A stretch of 8,529 nt of DNA from Candidatus Pacearchaeota archaeon (GCA_018303895.1 JAGVXJ010000005.1:1-8529); one strand, 5' to 3'. Counted from the stretch's first letter, positions 1 to 6,287 are shown. Notes: generated by a model from the sequence alone, not told the origin. Translations and numbers: made by a program.

Positions 1-798
1 AAGAGGCATTTTGTAAATCAGGCATCTGATTATGCGAGGAGAGTTTGGATGGACATGGGTTTCAAGGAAATGACTGGAGATGTAATTCAAAGTTCTTTCT
101 GGGTTTTTGATGCTTTGTTTACTCCGCAGGATCATCCTGTTCGAGAAATGCAAGACACATTTTTTATAAATGAGAAAGCAGAATTGCCTGACAAAAAAAT
201 TGTGAATGCCGTGAAGAAAAGTCACGAATCAGGTATTGATGGAAGCACGGGATGGGGATATTCCTGGAATGATGAAGAAGCAAAGAAAATTGTTTTGCGA
301 ACGCACACAACTTGTTTGTCTGCGCAGACCTTAGCGACATTGAAAGAAAAAAATCTTCCTGCTAAATTTTTCGCGCTTGGAAAAAATTTCAGAAATGAAA
401 CAGTTGATTGGAGTCATGGTTTTGAATTTAATCAGACAGAAGGAATTGTCGTCGATGAAAATGCAAATTTCAGGCATTTGCTCGGATATCTGAAACAATT
501 TTTTCAGAAAATGGGCTATGAAAAAATCAGATTCCGTCCAGCTTATTTTGCTTACACTGAACCGAGCGTTGAAATAGATATTTTTCATCCTGAATAAAAA
601 GTTTGGCTTGAACTCGGTGGAGCTGGAATGATTCGCCCAGAAGTTACGATTCCGTTGATGGGAAAACACATCCCTGTTTTGGCATGGGGTCCTGGTTTTG
701 ATAGAATTTTGATGGATTATTATTCAATAAAAGATTTAAGAGAACTTTACAAAAATGATTTAACTAAATTGAGACAGATGAAATTTTGGATGAGATGA
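1..798 (+). CDS. pheS: Phenylalanyl-tRNA synthetase alpha subunit, 5'-partial and interrupted by an in-frame TAA
   Basis: Catalytic subunit of PheRS, which charges tRNA-Phe in the cytoplasm. The frame is open from base 1, so the gene starts upstream of the window and the tRNA-binding N-terminal region is missing. Class II synthetase motifs appear in order: motif 1 around FTPQDHPVREMQDTFF, motif 2 with FRNETVDWSHGFEFNQTEG, the GGAGMIRPEV segment, and motif 3 with AWGPGFDRIL. A TAA at 595-597 falls between HPE and KVWLELGGAG; the same frame then continues with excellent similarity to its TGA at 796-798. The truncated product would lack motif 3, which binds ATP, and should be inactive. AAA or GAA to TAA would be a single substitution. 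Because the frame is the same on both sides, this is not an indel. It could be a sequence error, a real mutation or stop-codon readthrough; the sequence cannot decide. The TGA overlaps the ATG of the next gene. Confidence 0.93.
595..597 (+). other. Premature in-frame TAA inside pheS
   Basis: A TAA codon sits in the pheS frame with conserved synthetase sequence on both sides. TAA is also the genuine terminator of the HIT gene, pheT, the deacetylase-like gene and the ferredoxin gene in this window, so general reassignment of TAA is unlikely. The first in-frame ATG after it is at 628, inside the conserved GGAGM segment. Reinitiation there would give a fragment lacking part of that segment. Confidence 0.95.
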
Positions 799-1139
799 AA
801 ATTGAAGAAGCGCAAGATAAGGTAGATGATTTAATTAATCATTATGGCGGATATTGGGAACCGCTTTCAATGCTTGCAAGACTCGTCGAAGAAGTTGGAG
901 AATTATCTAGGGCAATGAATATAAAACACGGCGGGAAAAAAGCAAAGTTTGAAGGGGATGGCAGGGATGTTGAAAAAGAATTATCTGATATAATTTTTAC
1001 AATCTTAGCAATTGCAAATAAAGAAGGAATTGATTTGGGTAAGGAATTTGAAGAAAAAATTTTGTTGGATTATGAAAAATGCAAAGGTGTTTATGATAAT
1101 GATGAGAAAAAAATTAAATGCACCAACGAGGAATTTTAG
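795..1139 (+). CDS. MazG-like nucleotide pyrophosphohydrolase
   Basis: A 114-residue all-helical protein of the MazG/dUTPase-like (all-alpha NTP pyrophosphohydrolase) superfamily. These enzymes convert NTPs or dNTPs to monophosphates plus PPi and often remove damaged nucleotides. The metal-binding signature ExxE...ExxD is complete: E33 and E36 in LVEEVGEL, E62 and D65 in EKELSDIIF. The length fits a single-domain MazG-like protein; full-length MazG has two such domains. I start it at ATG 795, which overlaps the pheS stop as ATGA and implies translational coupling. A TTG at 786 would add three residues but looks less likely. The stop is TAG, 3 nt before the next ATG. Substrate cannot be read from the sequence. 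Confidence 0.88.
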   Translation: MKIEEAQDKVDDLINHYGGYWEPLSMLARLVEEVGELSRAMNIKHGGKKAKFEGDGRDVEKELSDIIFTILAIANKEGIDLGKEFEEKILLDYEKCKGVYDNDEKKIKCTNEEF

Positions 1140-1142
1140 AAA

Positions 1143-1589
1143 ATGAACGATTGCATTTTTTGTAAAATTGTGAAGGAAGAAATTCCGTGCGTAAAAATTT
1201 GGGAAGATGAAAAGCACGTCGCTCTTTTAGATATTAATCCAAATACCGAAGGAGTAACTTTGGTTTTGACAAAAGAACATTATGACAGCGATGCTACTGA
1301 CATGCCAGACGAGGATTACAATGATTTAATGATTGCTGCAAAAAAAGTTGTTAAAATTTTAGAAAAAAAATTAAAAGTCAAGAGAGTTGCAATTGTAATG
1401 GAAGGTTTGGGAATTAATCATGTTCACATAAAATTATACCCCATTCATGGGCTGGATGAGAAATTCAAGGAAATGTGGGCAAAGGACAAAATTTATTTTG
1501 ATAGGTATGAAGGATATATTTCAACACAATTAGGTCCTCAGAAATCCATTGAAGAATTAAAAAAAATTGCTGAGAAAATAAAAAAATAA
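1143..1589 (+). CDS. HIT-family protein (histidine-triad nucleotide hydrolase/transferase) with altered triad
   Basis: A 148-residue cytoplasmic HIT-superfamily protein. These proteins bind nucleotides and usually hydrolyse AMP-linked compounds through a histidine nucleophile. The N-terminus MNDCIFCKIV carries the CxxC pair (C4, C7) typical of zinc-binding HIT proteins, and H46 in KEHY is a likely further ligand. The triad region reads INHVHIKLYP: H93 and H95 match the first two histidines, including the expected nucleophile H95, while the third position is K97. Residues 101-135 form a C-terminal extension specific to a subfamily. A GAGG at 1128-1131 lies 11 nt before the ATG and may serve as ribosome-binding site. 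The gene sits between pheS-mazG and pheT with gaps of 3 and 1 nt. Known HINT activity on aminoacyl-AMP makes a link to the synthetase conceivable, but that is inference. Confidence 0.9.
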   Translation: MNDCIFCKIVKEEIPCVKIWEDEKHVALLDINPNTEGVTLVLTKEHYDSDATDMPDEDYNDLMIAAKKVVKILEKKLKVKRVAIVMEGLGINHVHIKLYPIHGLDEKFKEMWAKDKIYFDRYEGYISTQLGPQKSIEELKKIAEKIKK

Positions 1590-1590
1590 A

Positions 1591-3234
1591 ATGGCTATCT
1601 TAAATATAAACAAAAAACTTTTTGAAAAAGAAATTGGAAAATTTGATGAAAAAATGCAGAATAAAATCGCGATGTTTGGGACACCGATTGAAGATATTGG
1701 AGACGAGATAATTCAACTTGAAGTTTTTCCAAATCGTCCAGACTTGCTTTCTTATCAAGGATTTAAGAGAGCGTTTCTTGGTTTTTTGGGAAAGAAAACC
1801 GGTTTGATAAAATACAAAGTAAATCCCCCTGAAAAAAATTATTCTGTCATGATAGATAATTCTGTTAGTGATATTCGCCCGTTCACGGCTTGCGCGATTG
1901 TGAAGGGATTGAAATTCGACGACGACAAAATCAAAGAAATAATTGAAGTTCAGGAAAAATTGCATTTAACAATGGGAAGAAAAAGAAAAAAACTTGCGAT
2001 TGGAATTTATCCTCTTGAAAAAATTACTCTTCCAATAACATTCAAGGCGATTGAACCCGACAGAATAAAATTTGTTCCTCTTGAGACCGATAGAGAAATG
2101 TCTGGTTTGGAAATTCTGCAACGCCATCCGGCAGGAAAAGAATACGCGCACTTGCTTGCGGGGAAAGTAAAGTTCCCAGTTTTCAAAGATGCCGATGACA
2201 ATTTCTTAAGCATGCCCCCGATAATTAATTCCCAAAAAACCGGAAAAATAACTGAAGACACAAAAGATGTTTTTGTTGAGTGTTCTGGTTTTGATTTTGA
2301 TAGCTTGGAAAAATGCTTGAATATTCTCGTCACGACTCTCGCAGATATGGGCGGGAAAATTTATCAGATGGAATTGAAATACAAATCAAAAAAAATCGCT
2401 CCGGATTTGAATTCTAGAAAAATGAAATTATCTATTGGAAATGCAAATAAAGTTCTTGGTTTGAATCTGGATGAAAAAAATATTAAGCAATTAATTGAGC
2501 GAATGGGATATAATTATTCAAAAGGAGAAGTTGAAGTTCCGTCGTGGAGGAATGATGTTTTGCATGAGGTTGATTTAATTGAGGATATTGCAATTGCATA
2601 TGGTTATGAAAATATTATCCCAGAAATTCCGTCGATTTCCACTATCGGTGAAGAAAATTCCCGGGAGACAATTAAAAGAAAAATCGCAGACATTTTCGTC
2701 GGGCTTAATTTTTTGGAGACATCCAGTTTTCATCTGACTACCCGAAATGACCAGTTTCAAAAAATGGATGTTCCGGAAAAGCAGGAAAAAGAGTTTATAG
2801 AAATTGAAGAGTCGAAAACAGATTATACTATTCTTAGAAAGGACTTGACGCATTATTTGCTGAAGATAATTTCAGAGAATACTGATTCAGAATATCCGCA
2901 GAGAATTTTTGAGACAGGGAAAGTTTTCACAAAGAAAAAAGAAATTTCCGAGGAGGAAAAACTTGCCGGGGCGATTACGCCAGGAAATTTCACAGAACTT
3001 AAGCAGGTTGTTGAATATTTATTCCGAATGCTTGGGTTGGAAATTGAATTTAATGAGACAGAGAATTCGCTAAATTATTTTATCGACGGCAGAGTCGCAG
3101 AGTTGAAACTTGACAAAAAAACTATTGGTTATCTCGGAGAAATTCATCCAAAGATTTTAAGAAACTGGAAAATAAAAATGCCTGTCGCGCTTTTTGAGAT
3201 TAAGTTAAATGAGATTTTTGAGAAATTGAACTAA
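1591..3234 (+). CDS. pheT: Phenylalanyl-tRNA synthetase beta subunit, archaeal type
   Basis: The 547-residue partner of PheS in the heterotetrameric PheRS. It matches the short archaeal/eukaryotic form (about 550 residues), without the bacterial N-terminal tRNA-binding and C-terminal anticodon-binding extensions. Approximate domains: B1-like region 1-80 with VFPNRPDLLSYQGFKRA; B3/B4 editing domain 95-265, including MGRKRKKLAIGIYPLEKI and the PPIINSQKTG segment at 209-218; B5 domain 275-345 with VPSWRNDVLHEVDLIEDI and AYGYENI; synthetase-like core 350-547 with RIFETGKVF and GYLGEIHPKIL. B3/B4 is the domain that hydrolyses mischarged Tyr-tRNA-Phe in this family. The ATG starts 1 nt after the HIT stop with no clear Shine-Dalgarno sequence, which suggests coupled translation. 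Its TAA overlaps the stop of the opposing nucleotidyltransferase gene. The frame is intact, unlike that of pheS. Confidence 0.96.
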   Translation: MAILNINKKLFEKEIGKFDEKMQNKIAMFGTPIEDIGDEIIQLEVFPNRPDLLSYQGFKRAFLGFLGKKTGLIKYKVNPPEKNYSVMIDNSVSDIRPFTACAIVKGLKFDDDKIKEIIEVQEKLHLTMGRKRKKLAIGIYPLEKITLPITFKAIEPDRIKFVPLETDREMSGLEILQRHPAGKEYAHLLAGKVKFPVFKDADDNFLSMPPIINSQKTGKITEDTKDVFVECSGFDFDSLEKCLNILVTTLADMGGKIYQMELKYKSKKIAPDLNSRKMKLSIGNANKVLGLNLDEKNIKQLIERMGYNYSKGEVEVPSWRNDVLHEVDLIEDIAIAYGYENIIPEIPSISTIGEENSRETIKRKIADIFVGLNFLETSSFHLTTRNDQFQKMDVPEKQEKEFIEIEESKTDYTILRKDLTHYLLKIISENTDSEYPQRIFETGKVFTKKKEISEEEKLAGAITPGNFTELKQVVEYLFRMLGLEIEFNETENSLNYFIDGRVAELKLDKKTIGYLGEIHPKILRNWKIKMPVALFEIKLNEIFEKLN

Positions 3235-3950
3235 GGGTTTGTTAATTCTTTGAATACTATTTCATGATTTAATTTTTTAATTAATTCTACTGAAATTTCT
3301 CGGTCTAATTTTGAGAATGAATCTTTTCTTTTTTTTACTCTTTTGCCTAAGTTCAAGATAAATTTCCTCTCCTCTTTATTAAGCAAATCTTTATTTATTC
3401 TGATAACTCTTTTTAAATTCCAGATTAGTTTCCTTTTTCTGATATAAGCTAAAAATTGCAACCGTTTTCTAATCGACGGAAGAGCCCATTTTGCAGCGTT
3501 ATATCCTTTTATTTTTTCTAAAGATTTTAATTCAAATTTTGTTTTTGCTTGTATAACTGCGGTGTTCACTAATCTTTCAAGGAAGTCTGTTTTCTTTATT
3601 TCCTTTAGGAATTTTTTATATTCTTTGGTGAAATAAAGCATTCGGGCGCTCGTTAAGAGCGTTATAAAAATTGTAAAATGCCCGAGGTAAATCTTATTTG
3701 CAAGTTCTTCTCTTGTGCAAAAATGGTGCAAACTTATTTTTGGGAATTTCTTTTTTATTTTTATCTCGCCTTTTGGAGTTTTGTTTTTGAAAATAACAAA
3801 AACGTCATAATCACTTTTATTTTTATTAAAATATCCTAAAGTATATGAACCAAAAATTCCGATTGCGATTAGTTCCTCTTTATATTCATCACGGCAGAAC
3901 CCAATAAATCTTTTTAAATAATCATCCGGTCTTATCTTTTTCACCCACAT
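3231..3950 (-). CDS. MNT-fold nucleotidyltransferase-domain protein with basic helical C-terminus
   Basis: A 239-residue protein whose N-terminal third is a minimal nucleotidyltransferase (pol-beta superfamily) domain. It shows G34-S35 in IFGSYTLGYF and the metal-binding pair D47/D49 in SDYDVFVIF, the GSx(n)DxD signature. The third carboxylate, usually on the following strand, is not evident: the matching segment reads KISLHHFCT. Residues 120-239 are helical and rich in Lys/Arg, as in a HEPN-like or RNA-binding extension, but I cannot assign them. Family members include MNT antitoxins that transfer AMP to HEPN toxins and other NMP transferases. No separate HEPN gene adjoins it. The TAG stop overlaps the pheT TAA by 4 nt. 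The ATG is backed by a TATA-like box 24.5 nt upstream. Substrate unknown. Confidence 0.78.
   Translation of the reverse strand: MWVKKIRPDDYLKRFIGFCRDEYKEELIAIGIFGSYTLGYFNKNKSDYDVFVIFKNKTPKGEIKIKKKFPKISLHHFCTREELANKIYLGHFTIFITLLTSARMLYFTKEYKKFLKEIKKTDFLERLVNTAVIQAKTKFELKSLEKIKGYNAAKWALPSIRKRLQFLAYIRKRKLIWNLKRVIRINKDLLNKEERKFILNLGKRVKKRKDSFSKLDREISVELIKKLNHEIVFKELTNP
3329..3336 (+). terminator. Possible oligo-T terminator for the pheS-pheT operon
   Basis: Eight consecutive T on the plus strand lie about 95 nt beyond the pheT stop, inside the antisense of the convergent gene, and no earlier T-run of this length follows the operon. Archaeal RNA polymerase terminates at T-runs, but A+T richness makes such runs common, so the call is weak. 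Confidence 0.25.
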
Positions 3951-3968
3951 GATAATAAGACAATTTAT

Positions 3969-3980
3969 CTTTATAAAAAG
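3969..3980 (-). promoter_or_regulatory. TATA box of the nucleotidyltransferase gene
   Basis: The minus strand reads CTTTTTATAAAG, a near-ideal archaeal TATA element, centred 24.5 nt before the ATG at 3950. That puts the transcript start at or next to the start codon. It abuts the stop codon of the upstream gene, and its T5 run may also help end that transcript. Confidence 0.7.
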
Positions 3981-4748
3981 TTATCTTCTCTTCCGTTCTC
4001 TAAACTTTTTTGCCTGAATTAATAATTTATTATTTGCCCAAATTTTTATTGTTGGTTTTCTTCTAATTGGAGAACAAAACGAAGAATTGTCGAGGATTTT
4101 CATAAAATCATCCAATTGCCCATTGACTAATGAATCATAATAAGTTGCAATTATCGGGGATTTTTTTCCTTGTCCCAATTTTGATTCGGGAATCATTTTG
4201 ATTATGTACTCTCCATAAGCAGGAATTTTTACATTTAATCCAATATAATCAAATGCATTTCTGATAATGAACTTTTCGAATCCGCTTGCTATTGCAGATT
4301 CAGTTGTGTTTAAATCAAATAAATGATTTGGCGGGCAGTATGCCCAGGGGGTTACGCCTGTCTTATCCTTGATTAAAGATTTACCTTTTCGTATTACCCC
4401 AATTTGTTCTTCAAAATTTTGAGAAACTCCGTCGAGACAAACATGTTCATGATAGGGGTCTCTTCCTGCGTCAAAGCATCTTTCACAGCAATGCCTGTAT
4501 CCTTCCTGAACCCCCCTCATATTAGGATTATTTTTGTTTTCTTTCATTGCTTCATTAAACCAATCAAGATAATAATTTTCTTTAGAATGAAGTCGTTCGT
4601 AAATTTCTCCCCCGCTTTCAAATGTCATTTCTTTGTCTAATAAATTTGGAACAATGTATGCGAAGAATGGTTTGTCTCTTGAAAGTATTTTTTCTAAGAC
4701 CTGTCCTTCATCAGTTATGTGTTGGAAATGTATTCCTGCGGTTGTCAT
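3981..4748 (-). CDS. Putative polysaccharide-deacetylase-like (NodB/DUF2334-like) protein
   Basis: A 255-residue protein that resembles the carbohydrate esterase 4/DUF2334 deacetylase fold only weakly. From the N-terminus there is an opening strand ending in an ITDE segment where the family has its metal-binding Asp pair; a GYRH at 83-86 that could correspond to the HGxxH-type metal motif but lacks the first His; and TPWAYCPPNHLFDLNTTESA near 133-152, which resembles the FxPPxxxxxxxT segment of the third motif. No signal peptide is visible, so it should be cytoplasmic. A Cys/His cluster (H86, C87, C88, C91, H100, H102, C104) could bind metal and is not expected in the family. I start at ATG 4748 because a TATA-like box lies 24.5 nt upstream; a TTG at 4757 would add three residues. 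The enzymatic role is unproven. Confidence 0.5.
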   Translation of the reverse strand: MTTAGIHFQHITDEGQVLEKILSRDKPFFAYIVPNLLDKEMTFESGGEIYERLHSKENYYLDWFNEAMKENKNNPNMRGVQEGYRHCCERCFDAGRDPYHEHVCLDGVSQNFEEQIGVIRKGKSLIKDKTGVTPWAYCPPNHLFDLNTTESAIASGFEKFIIRNAFDYIGLNVKIPAYGEYIIKMIPESKLGQGKKSPIIATYYDSLVNGQLDDFMKILDNSSFCSPIRRKPTIKIWANNKLLIQAKKFRERKRR

Positions 4749-4767
4749 AACTATCAAGAAAACTTTG

Positions 4768-4777
4768 TATTTTTAAA
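4768..4777 (-). promoter_or_regulatory. TATA box of the deacetylase-like gene
   Basis: The minus strand reads TTTAAAAATA, centred 24.5 nt upstream of the ATG at 4748. The spacing supports that ATG over the TTG nine bases further upstream and predicts a leaderless transcript. Confidence 0.55.
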
Positions 4778-4784
4778 CTTTTGT

Positions 4785-4955
4785 TTATTTGATGATTGCT
4801 TCAACAGGACATGAATCAATTGCCTCTTTCACGCAAGGAATGTTTTTTTGCGCTTTAACTTTTGCTTTTCCGTCTTCGTTAAGTTCAAAAACCTCTGGGC
4901 AAATTGAAACACACGCTCCGCATCCGATGCATTTTTTTTGATCTACTTTCACCAT
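4785..4955 (-). CDS. Small single-cluster [4Fe-4S] ferredoxin
   Basis: A 56-residue cytoplasmic electron carrier beginning MVKVDQKKCIGCGACVSICP and ending CPVEAIIK. The first motif CxxCxxCxxxCP supplies C9, C12, C15 and C19, and a single CP with C49 follows near the end. By analogy with monocluster ferredoxins, C9, C12, C15 and C49 should bind one [4Fe-4S] cluster, leaving C19 and C41 as a possible disulfide pair, as in Pyrococcus ferredoxin. The middle segment (VFELNEDGKAKV) is typical of this family. The gene stands alone, with its own TATA-like box 25.5 nt upstream, and is followed by the deacetylase-like gene on the same strand. No obvious redox partner lies in the window. Confidence 0.93.
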   Translation of the reverse strand: MVKVDQKKCIGCGACVSICPEVFELNEDGKAKVKAQKNIPCVKEAIDSCPVEAIIK

Positions 4956-4975
4956 ATTTATTTTAATAAAATTTA

Positions 4976-4985
4976 GTTTAATAAT
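4976..4985 (-). promoter_or_regulatory. TATA-like box of the ferredoxin gene
   Basis: The minus strand reads ATTATTAAAC, centred 25.5 nt before the ATG at 4955, in the 51-bp gap after the PIN gene. It is less perfect than the other boxes and the surroundings are A+T-rich; the spacing is the main support. Confidence 0.45.
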
Positions 4986-5006
4986 GTTTTTATTTTGAAA
5001 ACCTTT

Positions 5007-5684
5007 TCACTTAATCTTTTTTATTTCCTGAATTTCGTCCTCGGAAATTGAACAGCCGTTGAGTTTGACTGCCCAAAGCAAAGCGTCTAAAGTTGTTTCT
5101 CCGTCTAATTGGATAACGCCTTTTTTATGCATAACATAAACGAGTTCAGCTGAACGAATAAATTTCAAGCCATCAAAAAATTTGAAATTTTCGCGATTGA
5201 ATTTTATCTGAGTATGCATTTTTTTCTGGAGCAGATTCTGCAAATTTTCCGGTTTTTCTCCGAGCATCCTTGTTGTTCTTTCGTCGACGGCAATCACATT
5301 ATTTATTTTTTTTTCGTTTAGAATTCTACTCAATGCTAAACAAGATGTTTCACCAGAATCAATTAAGTGAATTTCTTTTCCTTTTGCAGTAAAAGTTCTG
5401 TTTGCAATATCGCTGATTTCTTCTGTTTTTTTAGACAATTCTTCTTTTTTAATCCCCAGTGAAATCGGAAGTTCAAGCACGCCTTCATTGAGCAGTTGCC
5501 TTAGTCTTAATGCTTCCAATTCAAATCTTTTTATTGTAAGCGGTTTGTCTATAATTTCTCGTTTAACCTCCTCGGTGATAATGAATTTTCCGTCGAAGAA
5601 ACTTTTTAATTTTTTTAATTCTGGGAGCAAGCCATTCATAGACAAACTGATTAATGAACCAGAGTCAAATATTATTGCTTTCAT
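5007..5684 (-). CDS. PIN-domain protein (putative endoribonuclease) with C-terminal extension
   Basis: A 225-residue protein with a recognisable PIN fold. The acidic residues expected at a PIN Mg2+ site are present: D7 in IIFDSGSLI, E39 in ITEEVKREI, D109 and E112 in HLIDSGETSCLAL, and D134 in IAVDERTTRM. Residues 50-105 form a long helical insertion and about 165-225 a C-terminal extension, so it is larger than a typical VapC toxin (about 130 residues). PIN domains usually cut single-stranded or structured RNA, as toxins or in rRNA/tRNA processing. The ATG overlaps the TGA of the upstream helix-turn-helix gene as ATGA, so the two are translationally coupled, an order typical of antitoxin then toxin. 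The extra regions and the large partner make a processing nuclease equally possible. Confidence 0.82.
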   Translation of the reverse strand: MKAIIFDSGSLISLSMNGLLPELKKLKSFFDGKFIITEEVKREIIDKPLTIKRFELEALRLRQLLNEGVLELPISLGIKKEELSKKTEEISDIANRTFTAKGKEIHLIDSGETSCLALSRILNEKKINNVIAVDERTTRMLGEKPENLQNLLQKKMHTQIKFNRENFKFFDGLKFIRSAELVYVMHKKGVIQLDGETTLDALLWAVKLNGCSISEDEIQEIKKIK

Positions 5685-6241
5685 TTGAACATATTCATCG
5701 CAAGTTTAATTCTTGATTTCACGTCCATTGTTTTGTTCATTGGAATATCTGAAGCGTCTGTCTGCCCCGCGTAATTCGCGAGTTCAAACATTGAAATGCC
5801 GAGCAAACTTGCTGTTTTTTCCATGGAAATTCCGTGTTCGTAAATTTTTGACGCCTTGTTTATGCTCGCTTTTCTAAAAACATCCTGAATATATCTTTTT
5901 AAGTTTCCAGATAATTTGTCGATAGTTTTTCTGATTAATTCCAAATTCTCTTTTAATTTTTTGTCGTCGTCTTTTTTTAGAGCTTTTATTGAATTGTCAA
6001 TTGAAGAGACAATTGTTTTGTAAAAATTTTCCCATCCTGAATAATTTCTGTAACTTGGCCTTTCGATTATTTTGCTTAATGAATAAATTATAACTGCAAC
6101 GATGATATTATCGGGGTCTTGCGTTATCGACGCTGTGTTGTTCGTCTGGTCGCTCAATTGTTTAATCTTAAGAGAATCCCGCGTTTTCATCGCCTCTTTT
6201 GTTTCTTCAAAAATTTTAAGGATGTTCTCTTTTTCCTGCAT
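5681..6241 (-). CDS. Helical protein with C-terminal helix-turn-helix, partner of the PIN protein
   Basis: A 186-residue protein of a family I do not recognise by name. Residues 1-125 are predicted helical, with charged heptad-like stretches (for example 85-115), and should form a bundle or dimerisation region. Residues about 128-160 (ASKIYEHGISMEKTASLLGI and following) resemble the helix-turn-helix seen in UPF0175-like and other small antitoxins. The last 25 residues are basic. It is the first gene of a two-gene operon whose second member encodes a PIN protein. A DNA-binding partner that restrains the PIN protein and controls the operon is the natural guess, but no function is shown. A TATA-like box lies 25.5 nt upstream of the ATG, inside an inverted repeat that could be an operator. 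Confidence 0.75.
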   Translation of the reverse strand: MQEKENILKIFEETKEAMKTRDSLKIKQLSDQTNNTASITQDPDNIIVAVIIYSLSKIIERPSYRNYSGWENFYKTIVSSIDNSIKALKKDDDKKLKENLELIRKTIDKLSGNLKRYIQDVFRKASINKASKIYEHGISMEKTASLLGISMFELANYAGQTDASDIPMNKTMDVKSRIKLAMNMFK

Positions 6242-6260
6242 AATTTATAAAAAGAAATAT

Positions 6261-6278
6261 AGTTAATAAATGTTAACT
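6261..6278. repeat. Inverted repeat AGTTAA-N6-TTAACT in the divergent promoter region
   Basis: Arms of six bases at 6261-6266 and 6273-6278 pair perfectly around a 6-nt spacer. The repeat covers the TATA-like box of the minus-strand operon and touches the edge of the plus-strand box. It could be an operator for the helix-turn-helix product. Short A+T-rich palindromes arise easily by chance here. Confidence 0.4.
6262..6271 (-). promoter_or_regulatory. TATA-like box of the HTH-PIN operon
   Basis: The minus strand reads ATTTATTAAC, centred 25.5 nt before the ATG at 6241, which predicts a leaderless start. It lies within the inverted repeat at 6261-6278. Confidence 0.5.
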
Positions 6279-6287
6279 TTTTATATT
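6278..6287 (+). promoter_or_regulatory. TATA box of the MYG1-PIN operon
   Basis: TTTTTATATT is centred 24.5 nt before the ATG at 6307. It fits the archaeal TATA consensus well and predicts a leaderless transcript. Confidence 0.65.

Noticed and set aside
49..597. A complete 182-residue pheS-like protein starting at ATG 49
   Set aside because: The frame is open and synthetase-like back to base 1 and resumes after the TAA, so this is an internal piece of pheS rather than a separate gene.
595..597. TAA reassigned to an amino acid in this organism
   Set aside because: TAA cleanly ends the HIT gene, pheT, the deacetylase-like gene and the ferredoxin gene at expected lengths.
331..669. Minus-strand open frame of 112 codons
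   Set aside because: It lies antisense to the conserved motif 2 to motif 3 region of pheS, and its translation has no recognisable family features.
786..794. TTG start for the MazG-like protein
   Set aside because: ATG 795 overlaps the pheS TGA as ATGA, the same coupling used at two other junctions, and the extra three residues show no support.
4404..4640. Plus-strand open frame of 78 codons inside the deacetylase-like gene
   Set aside because: Antisense shadow with no promoter, no coupling and no family features.
4749..4757. TTG start for the deacetylase-like protein
   Set aside because: The TATA-like box lies 24.5 nt from ATG 4748, in line with the other genes, while a start at 4757 would be too close to it.
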